A stretch of 20,869 bases of DNA, taken from an uncultured Caryophanales bacterium (GTDB lineage Bacteria > Bacillota_I > Bacilli_A > RF39 > UBA660). The translations under genes were made by a program, and so were the position numbers. The DNA is taken from assembly GCA_947169395.1 (NCBI GenBank), contig CAMVPJ010000016.1:1-20869 (forward strand), written 5' to 3'. The notes below the pieces were generated by a model. It had not been told where the DNA came from. It did no database searches and worked only from the letters and a program-made list of their open reading frames with translations. Position 1 is the first letter of the stretch, and every line of letters begins with the position of its first letter. Of the stretch, positions 7,066-13,288 are shown one piece after another.

Positions 7066-7984
7066 AGAATGCATAGTATTCATCAAAAGTAATGTTATTA
7101 TCATGGATATAAGTACTTGCTTTTTCTCCTACATATCTATAATGCCATGATTCATAATTATATCCAGTAATATATTCTAAATCTTTAGGATATCTTAAAA
7201 TAAAACCATATTTATAAGCGTTTTCTGATAACCATGTAAACTCAGGGCATTCATCAAACTCTTTATCCTCTGAACAATATGATTGAATATCTAATGCTAG
7301 TCCTGTTTGATGCTCAGAATATCCTGGACGGGCTGCTTTTTTATCAGCATCATTCTCTCCATACCAGCTAGAATAATCGTTATATATTTTTTCTTGTTCT
7401 TCATAACTTCTATAAGATGAATTAACTATTAACTTATATCCATCAACATTAGCCTTATTCCACATTTCAATAAATGCATTAAATGCATCATGTCTTAACA
7501 TTTGATTAGTACCATATGCATAAACATTAGATAATTCTTCTAAATCATTGGGATTATAATCACTAGTTAAATAGTTATACTTATTAACTAACATTAGTTC
7601 ATTTTTACTAATATCTGTTTTCTTAGTATTACTATAAAACTTATTGTTAGAATTAGTATTTACTATAGCCACAACATCAGTTAGACTTTTATCTTTATTA
7701 TCTTTAAAATACTTTAAATACTCTTCTAATTTATTAAAGATAAAATACTTCTCCTTAATAAATTTAGTTATATTCTTATTATACTTTCTATCTAATAATT
7801 TATCTAATTCTTTATCTTTTAATTCCTTTTTTAATAGTTTAACTTCTTCCTTATTATAGCCAATCTTACTTAGTCTGTACTCATACGTTTTAGTATAATT
7901 AATATGCCTTATTACTAAAATGCTAGTAACTATTCCGATTATAACTATAATACCAATAACTATTAATAATATTTTCTTTTTCAT
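7055..7984 (-). CDS. Membrane-anchored VanY-like D,D-carboxypeptidase (M15B)
   Basis: The 309-residue protein begins with a short positive stretch and a strong hydrophobic anchor (about residues 5-26). A charged helical linker of about 85 residues follows, then the M15B domain (about 125-305). The domain shows NSSYRSYEEQ, PGYSEHQTGLALDI with His225 and Asp232 as zinc ligands, and ESWHYRYV with Glu278 and His281. All catalytic residues are present. It should trim terminal D-alanine from stem peptides at the outer face of a membrane. The start is ATG 7984 behind AAAGGTGAGC. The upstream promoter matches the forespore sigma-G/F consensus, suggesting a role in germ-cell-wall or cortex modification, much as B. 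subtilis makes dacF in the forespore. A smaller paralogue follows. Confidence 0.9.
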   Translation of the reverse strand: MKKKILLIVIGIIVIIGIVTSILVIRHINYTKTYEYRLSKIGYNKEEVKLLKKELKDKELDKLLDRKYNKNITKFIKEKYFIFNKLEEYLKYFKDNKDKSLTDVVAIVNTNSNNKFYSNTKKTDISKNELMLVNKYNYLTSDYNPNDLEELSNVYAYGTNQMLRHDAFNAFIEMWNKANVDGYKLIVNSSYRSYEEQEKIYNDYSSWYGENDADKKAARPGYSEHQTGLALDIQSYCSEDKEFDECPEFTWLSENAYKYGFILRYPKDLEYITGYNYESWHYRYVGEKASTYIHDNNITFDEYYAFFVK

Positions 7985-8000
7985 AGCTCACCTTTATAAT

Positions 8001-8031
8001 TATTATGAACATTTTTAAATAAATTTATGCA
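8001..8031 (-). promoter_or_regulatory. Forespore-type (sigma-G/F) promoter of the anchored VanY gene
   Basis: On the minus strand TGCATA (8031-8026), an 18-base spacer and CATAATA (8007-8001) match the B. subtilis sigma-G consensus TGHATA-17/18-CATAMTA at every position. The predicted start, near 7994, falls at the AAAGGTGA Shine-Dalgarno site. Confidence 0.55.
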
Positions 8032-8060
8032 ACTATCTATTAATTTTTTTAAATTTATTA

Positions 8061-8066
8061 TATAAT
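8061..8066 (+). promoter_or_regulatory. -10 box of the 8086 gene
   Basis: TATAAT at 8061-8066; the matching -35 position (8038-8043, TATTAA) is weak. The box contains an in-frame ATG at 8065, so that ATG cannot be in the mRNA and the GTG at 8086 must be the start. Confidence 0.5.
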
Positions 8067-8085
8067 GATAATAGGAGTTGGTAAA

Positions 8086-8967
8086 GTGAGAAGTAAAAGA
8101 TTAAGAAGAAAACTATTAGTCCTATCATCTGGATTATCTGGATTCTTATTCACAATACTAATAGTTATGCTTATATTTGATTTTAATCATTCTAATTTTA
8201 AATTAAAAAAACTAGTTAAATACATTAAGAAAGATGAGAACTATTTATCAGTTAGCAGATATTATAACTTAGATGTTAAAACTACTGATGATACAATTAC
8301 TATAAATATTAGTAATGATGAGACTAATGATACTTTAGTTGGTACACTTGATAATAATATACTAACTTATACAATACCTAAGAAAGATAAAAATATATTA
8401 TTAAAAGGTAAGTTATTATATAGTGTAGCCGATGCAATAGGACAAGTTAATGGCAATGATAAAGGATATATATCATCTATATTAGGTAGTTTAGATTATA
8501 CAAAAATGAATATTAAAAGAAATGGTATTGAAATATATTCTGATAAAGAGAATAATATCTATAAGTTTAAAGTTGATAAAAAGTTTGAACTTGGAAGTGT
8601 TGCAGATGTATACTTTAATACTGATGACTTTGTAGTATTTAAAGATAAATTAGTTAGTGATGGATATGCACAATCTGCAAAAGGTAATTTAATATTCTAT
8701 AAGATAGAAGATAATGGTAAAAAGATTATATACTTTGGTGAACCAGAAGAGTTAACTTCTAGAACATATAATAGTTTACTTAGTTTAATTGAGGTTATGT
8801 ATGATAAAGATACTTCTGATTTATTTAGTAAAGCATTTAAATCGATAAAGACAGGACAGTACAATAACTTTAATATGATAGCTAATTATGAAGTAACTGA
8901 GGATGAGGTAATATATAATAAATTACTTGATAATTATAAAATATTAAAACTAGAAATAAGTAACTAA
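8086..8967 (+). CDS. Unknown single-pass membrane protein with large outer domain
   Basis: I do not recognise the family. The 293-residue protein starts with a strongly basic segment (RSKRLRRKL), followed by one membrane helix (about 11-33) and some 260 residues predicted outside the cell. The outer part alternates Lys/Asp/Asn-rich turns with beta-type hydrophobic patterns. It has no cysteines and no catalytic motif I can name. The start is GTG 8086, eight bases after AGGAG (8073-8077); an ATG at 8065 is in frame but lies inside the -10 box. The gene is divergent from the anchored VanY gene and is followed by spoVIF. An envelope or sporulation-linked role is suggested only by these neighbours. 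Confidence 0.75.
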   Translation: MRSKRLRRKLLVLSSGLSGFLFTILIVMLIFDFNHSNFKLKKLVKYIKKDENYLSVSRYYNLDVKTTDDTITINISNDETNDTLVGTLDNNILTYTIPKKDKNILLKGKLLYSVADAIGQVNGNDKGYISSILGSLDYTKMNIKRNGIEIYSDKENNIYKFKVDKKFELGSVADVYFNTDDFVVFKDKLVSDGYAQSAKGNLIFYKIEDNGKKIIYFGEPEELTSRTYNSLLSLIEVMYDKDTSDLFSKAFKSIKTGQYNNFNMIANYEVTEDEVIYNKLLDNYKILKLEISN

Positions 8968-8989
8968 AATAATATAAAGTCATATATTA
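8963..8989 (+). promoter_or_regulatory. Possible sigma-K promoter of spoVIF
   Basis: AC (8963-8964), a 16-base spacer and CATATATTA (8981-8989) match the mother-cell sigma-K form AC-16/17-CATANNNTA. In AT-rich DNA this is not rare. The predicted start falls inside the AGGAGGG site, giving a leader of about eight bases. Confidence 0.4.
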
Positions 8990-9003
8990 ATTTAGGAGGG
9001 TAT

Positions 9004-9246
9004 ATGGCTTTTTCTAATAGATTTTTTGATAGAGTAGAAAAGAAAACTAATGTAAATAAAGAAACTATTTTAGGACTTGCTAAAAAGTTACAAGAAACAG
9101 ATTTAAAAAATGAAGGCAGTCTTCGTGAGGTAATACAAACATTATCTAAAGTTACCGGTAGAAATGTAACTAAAGAGCAAGAAGATAAAATAATAAATGC
9201 GGTAGTAAATGATAAAGTACCAAAGAATATTGATAAAATGATATAA
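9004..9246 (+). CDS. spoVIF: Stage VI sporulation protein F homologue
   Basis: The 80-residue protein resembles SpoVIF (YjcC) of B. subtilis over its length: FFDRVEKKTNVNKETILGLA at the N terminus, then a LREVIQTLSKVTGRNVTKEQ segment and the end NAVVNDKVPKNIDKM. In B. subtilis SpoVIF helps assemble coat proteins late in sporulation under sigma-K control. It is small, soluble and helical with no catalytic motif. The start is ATG 9004 behind AGGAGGG. It forms its own unit, with a possible sigma-K promoter upstream and a clear terminator downstream. Recognition is from family memory, and other short helical proteins could look similar. Confidence 0.8.
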   Translation: MAFSNRFFDRVEKKTNVNKETILGLAKKLQETDLKNEGSLREVIQTLSKVTGRNVTKEQEDKIINAVVNDKVPKNIDKMI

Positions 9247-9252
9247 AGTTAT

Positions 9253-9278
9253 AATTCAAGATTTATCTTGAATTTTTT
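9253..9278 (+). terminator. Terminator of spoVIF
   Basis: AATTCAAG (9253-9260), loop ATTTAT and CTTGAATT (9267-9274), ending in a run of six T residues. The perfect 8-bp stem can extend by two A-T pairs. Confidence 0.8.
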
Positions 9279-9283
9279 AGTTA

Positions 9284-9312
9284 TTTACAAAAGTATTAAA
9301 TTATACTATAAT
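9284..9312 (+). promoter_or_regulatory. Sigma-A promoter of the ybeY-era operon
   Basis: TTTACA (9284-9289), a 17-base spacer and TATAAT (9307-9312). The predicted start is at 9319, a GTG nine bases before the ybeY ATG, so the leader is zero to nine bases depending on the start codon used. Confidence 0.75.
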
Positions 9313-9327
9313 TAGTTTGTGATAAAT

Positions 9328-9780
9328 ATGAATGAGATAACTGTAATTAATGAGACTAATGAGAATGTAGATACTACTTTATTAAATAAAGTAGCTGATT
9401 ATGCATTAAGAAGTGAAGATGTAGATAATGGTGTTGTAAATATTATTATTGTAGATAATAAAAAGATTAGGAAGATTAATAAAGAGTATCGTAATATAGA
9501 TAGAGAAACTGATGTTATATCGTTTGCTTTAGAGGATGATGATACTTTTATTGAACTACCTATTAGAGTGCTTGGGGATATTTATATTTCTATTGATAAG
9601 GTTAAGAGTCAAGCAAGTGAGTATGGTCATTCTGAGAAAAGGGAGATTTGTTTTCTAACGGTACACGGTATTCTTCATTTACTTGGATATGATCATATGA
9701 ATAAAGATGATGAGTTAGTTATGTTTTCTAAGCAAGATAGGATACTTGATGAATTAGGTATTAGGAGAGATTATGCATAG
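9328..9780 (+). CDS. ybeY: Endoribonuclease YbeY
   Basis: YbeY is a zinc-dependent single-strand endoribonuclease that takes part in 16S rRNA 3' maturation and ribosome quality control. The 150-residue protein has the signature HGILHLLGYDH with zinc ligands His113, His117 and His123, and the preceding conserved TDVISF and GDIYIS strands. The start is set at ATG 9328 because MNEITVINET matches the family N terminus; an in-frame GTG at 9319 sits on the predicted transcription start and could be used in a leaderless way. The only Shine-Dalgarno-like sequence is a weak GTGA. Its end overlaps era by eight bases, as in many Bacillota. Confidence 0.95.
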   Translation: MNEITVINETNENVDTTLLNKVADYALRSEDVDNGVVNIIIVDNKKIRKINKEYRNIDRETDVISFALEDDDTFIELPIRVLGDIYISIDKVKSQASEYGHSEKREICFLTVHGILHLLGYDHMNKDDELVMFSKQDRILDELGIRRDYA

Positions 9781-10657
9781 TGGTTTTGTAAGTGTTATAG
9801 GGAGACCTAATGTAGGTAAGTCTACTTTAATTAATAGTATTATAGGAAAAAAGGTTGCGATTACATCTAATAAACCTCAGACTACTCGTAATATTATTCA
9901 AGGTATATATAATGATGATGAATCACAGATTGTATTTGTTGATACTCCTGGTATTCATAAACCAACTAGTAAGTTAAGTAAGACTTTAAATAATCAAGCA
10001 TACTATAGTATTCATGATACTGATTTTATTATGTTTGTTGTTGATTCTAGTGGCGTTGGTACAGGGGATGAGTTTGTATTAGGTGAGATTAAAAAAGCAG
10101 ATAAACCTGTTGTACTAGTGATTAATAAGATTGATTTAATTAGTAAGGAAGAATTAATTAAGTTAGTTACTGATTATAGTAAATTATATGATTTTTCTGA
10201 TATTGTACCTATTTCAGCTTTAAAGAAAAATAATATTAAAGAACTAGTTAAAGTATTAAAGAAATACTTACCTGATGAAGTATTATATTATGGCAAGAAT
10301 GATATTACTAATAAGTCTATTGAGTTTCAGATTGCCGAGATAGTAAGAGAAAAGGTATTTAATGCAACTTTTGATGAAGTACCACACAGTATTACATGTG
10401 TAACAGATAGTATTATACGTAATAATAATGCTTACAATATCTTAGTATCAATTATTATAGATAGAGAATCATTAAAGAAGATTATATTAGGTAGTCGTGG
10501 TGAGAAGATCAAAAAGATTGGTACTAGTGCGAGAATAGAAATAGAAGCTTTATTAGGAAAAAAAGTTTATTTAGAATTATTTGTTAAAACTGTAAAAAAA
10601 TGGCGTGAGAAAGAAAAATACTTAACAGAATATGGTTTTAATGAATATAAAGAATAA
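9773..10657 (+). CDS. era: GTPase Era
   Basis: Era is an essential GTPase that binds the 3' end of 16S rRNA and assists small-subunit assembly. The 294-residue protein has the full GTPase set: GRPNVGKS (G1, 10-17), the TT switch (G2, near 37-38), DTPG (G3, 57-60), NKID (G4, 118-121) and SAL (G5, 148-150). The C-terminal KH domain contains ILGSRGEKIKKIG and LELFVKTVKKW. The length is typical. It begins inside the end of ybeY, so the two are probably translationally coupled, and the pair fits their shared role in 16S rRNA maturation. Confidence 0.97.
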   Translation: MHSGFVSVIGRPNVGKSTLINSIIGKKVAITSNKPQTTRNIIQGIYNDDESQIVFVDTPGIHKPTSKLSKTLNNQAYYSIHDTDFIMFVVDSSGVGTGDEFVLGEIKKADKPVVLVINKIDLISKEELIKLVTDYSKLYDFSDIVPISALKKNNIKELVKVLKKYLPDEVLYYGKNDITNKSIEFQIAEIVREKVFNATFDEVPHSITCVTDSIIRNNNAYNILVSIIIDRESLKKIILGSRGEKIKKIGTSARIEIEALLGKKVYLELFVKTVKKWREKEKYLTEYGFNEYKE

Positions 10658-10685
10658 AAGTTATCATAATATATTAGGTGATAAT

Positions 10686-10802
10686 GTGAAGGAATTATAT
10701 TGGCTTTTATTTAAACATACAGGTAAAATTGAATATTATTTAAAATATAAAAATATAAATAAGGATGATAAAAATGGAAGTAATAGTGGGGAAGGTATAT
10801 AG
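10686..10802 (+). CDS. yqzL: YqzL-like small protein
   Basis: A 38-codon frame begins with GTG at 10686, four bases after AGGTGA (10676-10681), and ends at TAG 10800-10802. It encodes ELYWLLFKHTGKIEYYLKYK followed by a polar tail. The pattern of a tryptophan, phenylalanine, TG-x-I and YLxYK matches the short YqzL family, which in B. subtilis lies between era and recO, exactly this place. Its function is unknown. It overlaps the start of the following DUF1653 gene by 29 bases. Being this short, it is easily missed; synteny and the ribosome binding site are the main support. Confidence 0.7.
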   Translation: MKELYWLLFKHTGKIEYYLKYKNINKDDKNGSNSGEGI

Positions 10803-11022
10803 GCATTTTTTAGGTAAATATTATCGGGTATTATTTATTGCAAGTGATTCGACTACTCCAAAAGGTGAACCTTTAAATGAAGTAGTTGTATATGAAGAAC
10901 TTGATGGTAAACATAGAATATGGACTCGTCCAATTGAATTGTTTTGTGAGAAAGTAGATAAAGACATATACCCAGATTGCGTACAAGAATATCGTTTTAA
11001 ATTAATTGAGGATTATGATTAA
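10774..11022 (+). CDS. DUF1653 family protein
   Basis: The 82-residue protein matches the DUF1653 pattern: VGKVYRHFLGKYYRVLFIA, a central NEVVVYEEL strand, the RIWTRPIELFCEKV segment and a final YRFKLIE. Most members are small single-domain proteins of unknown function with a compact beta fold. The start is ATG 10774, eight bases after AAGGA; an in-frame ATG at 10765 overlaps that site and is rejected. It lies inside the era-recO operon, overlapping yqzL upstream and recO by eight bases downstream. B. subtilis has no such gene at this position. Confidence 0.85.
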   Translation: MEVIVGKVYRHFLGKYYRVLFIASDSTTPKGEPLNEVVVYEELDGKHRIWTRPIELFCEKVDKDIYPDCVQEYRFKLIEDYD

Positions 11023-11728
11023 GAAAATTAAGGGTATTGTTGTAAAAGAAATTGCTTATAAAGATACTAGTAAAATAATTGAGGTATTAACTAATAACGG
11101 AATTTATAGCATAGTAGCTCGTGGTGCAAAAAAGGTAAACAGTTCTTTATTTTTAGGAACTAGTTTTTTGTCATATTCAGAATTTTGTATATATGAAAAA
11201 GAGGATTTATCTACTTTAAAAAGCGTCAGTATAATAAATAGTTTTAAGAATACTTTAAAAGATATAGTAAAACTTGGAGCATCTAGTTACTTAGTTAATC
11301 TATGTATGCAAGTTTATAAACAGAATAATAAAACTGAAATATATAATATACTGCTTACAGGTATTACTAAGATAGATAGTGGTATTAATACTCTAGGTAT
11401 TGTTAATATTATTGAAATTAAATTACTTAAATATTTAGGTTTAAAACTTAATTTAGATGAATGTGTAGTATGTAGTAGTAAAGAGATTAATTCTTTATCA
11501 CTAGATTATTCAGGTTATCTATGTAAGAATTGTTCTAAGGTTAGTACTGATAAGAAGATACTTAAACTAATTAAACTATATGATAAAGTAGACATAAGCA
11601 AATTAGATAGTTTTAATGTTTCTAACGAGTATTTGTTTATACTAAATAGATTTATTGATGAATATTACATGAAATATACAGGTTTATACTTAGATAGTAA
11701 GAAATTTTTTCGTGAAATGTTGTCATAA
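11015..11728 (+). CDS. recO: DNA repair protein RecO
   Basis: RecO loads RecA onto SSB-coated single-stranded DNA with RecR (RecFOR pathway) and anneals strands. The 237-residue protein has an N-terminal OB fold (MIKKIKGIVVKEIAYKDTSK, then YSIVARGAKK), a helical centre, and a zinc-finger segment with Cys150, Cys153, Cys170 and Cys173, a feature of Bacillota RecO. The start is ATG 11015 behind GAGG; a TTG at 11006 in frame lacks a binding site. It overlaps the DUF1653 gene. The order era-yqzL-recO-glyS is the Bacillus arrangement. Confidence 0.93.
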   Translation: MIKKIKGIVVKEIAYKDTSKIIEVLTNNGIYSIVARGAKKVNSSLFLGTSFLSYSEFCIYEKEDLSTLKSVSIINSFKNTLKDIVKLGASSYLVNLCMQVYKQNNKTEIYNILLTGITKIDSGINTLGIVNIIEIKLLKYLGLKLNLDECVVCSSKEINSLSLDYSGYLCKNCSKVSTDKKILKLIKLYDKVDISKLDSFNVSNEYLFILNRFIDEYYMKYTGLYLDSKKFFREMLS

Positions 11729-11732
11729 AATA

Positions 11733-11761
11733 TTTACACAAAAAAAGAAATGTAATATAAT
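11733..11761 (+). promoter_or_regulatory. Sigma-A promoter of the glyS leader
   Basis: TTTACA (11733-11738), a 17-base spacer and TATAAT (11756-11761). The predicted start is about 11768. It begins five bases after the recO stop, so recO cannot contribute to the leader made from this promoter. Confidence 0.75.
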
Positions 11762-11767
11762 ACGTAT

Positions 11768-11875
11768 GAAAGCAATGACCGAGGTGGAAACTCGAGAGCA
11801 ATTACTTAATGAGATTCTAAGTAGGGTGGAACCACGAGTAATTCGTCCCTACACTATAGAATCTCTTTGTTTTTT
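11768..11875 (+). promoter_or_regulatory. Very short T-box riboswitch of glyS
   Basis: AGGGTGGAACCACG (11823-11836) is the T-box sequence. The antiterminator is complete: GTAGGG (11821-11826) pairs with CCCTAC (11847-11852), the bulge begins TGGA (11827-11830), and ACGAG pairs with TTCGT above it. TGGA is complementary to a UCCA 3' end, as expected for bacterial tRNA-Gly. Upstream there is only about 55 bases, with one small hairpin (CGAG/CTCG, 11780-11783/11791-11794) whose loop GTGGAAA contains the glycine codon GGA. The terminator stem GAGATTCTA (11811-11819)/TAGAATCTC (11857-11865) and its T-rich tail enclose the antiterminator. Uncharged tRNA-Gly should raise glyS expression. Confidence 0.85.
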
Positions 11876-11891
11876 AGAAAGGATTGATATT

Positions 11892-13268
11892 ATGGATAAT
11901 AAGAATATGGATATGGAAAAGTTAGTTAATTTTTGTAAACAATATGGTTTTATTTATCAAGGAAGTGAGATTTATGGTGGACTTGCTAATACTTGGGATT
12001 ATGGACCATTAGGTAGCAGACTTAAAAATAATGTAAAAGATGCTTGGAGAAAACGTTTTATTCAAGAGCGTCCTAATGCCTATGAAGTAGATGCTGATAT
12101 TCTAATGCATCCAAGAGTTTGGGAAGCATCAGGACATGTTGAATCATTTGCAGATCCACTACTTGATTGTAAGGAGTGTAAAACAAGACATAGAGCTGAT
12201 AATTTAATTAATGATTTTACTAATAGTAGTATTGGAGATGCGATGAGTAACGAAGAGATGGTAAAATATATTAATGATAATAAAGTACCATGTCCTAAGT
12301 GTGGTAAGACTAATTTTACTGATATTAGACAGTTTAAATTAATGTTTGAAACTCATAGAGGAGTTATACAGGATTCTAAAAGTATTGTATACTTACGCCC
12401 AGAAAACGCACAAGGTGAGTATGTAAACTTTTTAAATGTTGCGCGTAGTATGCGTGCAAAGCTACCATTTAGTATCGGTCAGATTGGTAAAGCATTTAGA
12501 AATGAAATAACTCCAGGTAACTTTACTTTTAGAACTATTGAGTTTGAACAGATGGAATATCAAACATTTTGTAAAGAAGGAACTGATATGGAACTTTATG
12601 AATACTTTAAAGAGTATGGTAAGAAGTTTTATAAGGATTTAGGTTTACCTGAGGAAAAACTAAGATTTCATGATCATGAGAAACTAGCTCATTATGCAAA
12701 AGCAGCATGTGACATTGAATATGAGTTTCCATTTGGTTGGGGAGAGATTAATGGTACTCATAATCGTACTAATTTTGATTTAACTCGTCACCAAGAGTAT
12801 AGTGGTAAATCTATGGAATACCTAGATCCTGATACAAATCAAAAATATATTCCATATATCGTTGAATCTACTTATGGACTAGATAGAACAATACTTGCAT
12901 TACTATTTGATGCATATAAAGTTGAAACACTAGAAGATGGTACAACAAGAGAAGTATTAAAATTAAAAAATTTTCTTGCTCCTTATAAAGCATGTGTCTT
13001 GCCTCTTGTTAAGAAATATCATAGTGAAAAAGCCGATGAGATTTATACTAAATTATCTAAGTGCTTTATGACAGATATTGATTATAGTGGTTCAATTGGT
13101 AAAAGATATAGAAGAGCTGATGTTATAGGTACACCATTTTGTATAACAGTTGATGATGATACTATTAATAATAATACTGTAACAGTAAGATTTAGAGATA
13201 CTATGGAACAAGTTACTATTAATGTTGATGATATTGTTAAATTTGTTGAAGATAAAATTAGATTTTAA
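11892..13268 (+). CDS. glyS: Glycyl-tRNA synthetase, homodimeric type
   Basis: This class II synthetase charges tRNA-Gly. The 458-residue protein is of the eukaryote-like alpha2 type, not the GlyQ/GlyS tetramer of B. subtilis. It has IYGGLANTWDYGPLG near the N terminus (24-41), YLRPENAQGEYVNF after it (167-180), motif 2 FRNEITPGNFTFRTIEFEQM, motif 3 GLDRTILALL and a C-terminal anticodon-binding domain. Two CxxC pairs (Cys93/96 and Cys134/137) form a likely zinc site. The start is ATG 11892, eight bases after AAAGGA; the frame is open further upstream but that region is the T-box leader. It is followed closely by the repeat-protein gene. Confidence 0.96.
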   Translation: MDNKNMDMEKLVNFCKQYGFIYQGSEIYGGLANTWDYGPLGSRLKNNVKDAWRKRFIQERPNAYEVDADILMHPRVWEASGHVESFADPLLDCKECKTRHRADNLINDFTNSSIGDAMSNEEMVKYINDNKVPCPKCGKTNFTDIRQFKLMFETHRGVIQDSKSIVYLRPENAQGEYVNFLNVARSMRAKLPFSIGQIGKAFRNEITPGNFTFRTIEFEQMEYQTFCKEGTDMELYEYFKEYGKKFYKDLGLPEEKLRFHDHEKLAHYAKAACDIEYEFPFGWGEINGTHNRTNFDLTRHQEYSGKSMEYLDPDTNQKYIPYIVESTYGLDRTILALLFDAYKVETLEDGTTREVLKLKNFLAPYKACVLPLVKKYHSEKADEIYTKLSKCFMTDIDYSGSIGKRYRRADVIGTPFCITVDDDTINNNTVTVRFRDTMEQVTINVDDIVKFVEDKIRF

Positions 13269-13288
13269 AATTAAAGGGAGTTTTGGAT

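Noticed and set aside
11712..11891. 60-residue N-terminal extension of glycyl-tRNA synthetase
   Set aside because: The open frame crosses the promoter and the T-box leader including its terminator, and the family starts near MDNKNMDME.
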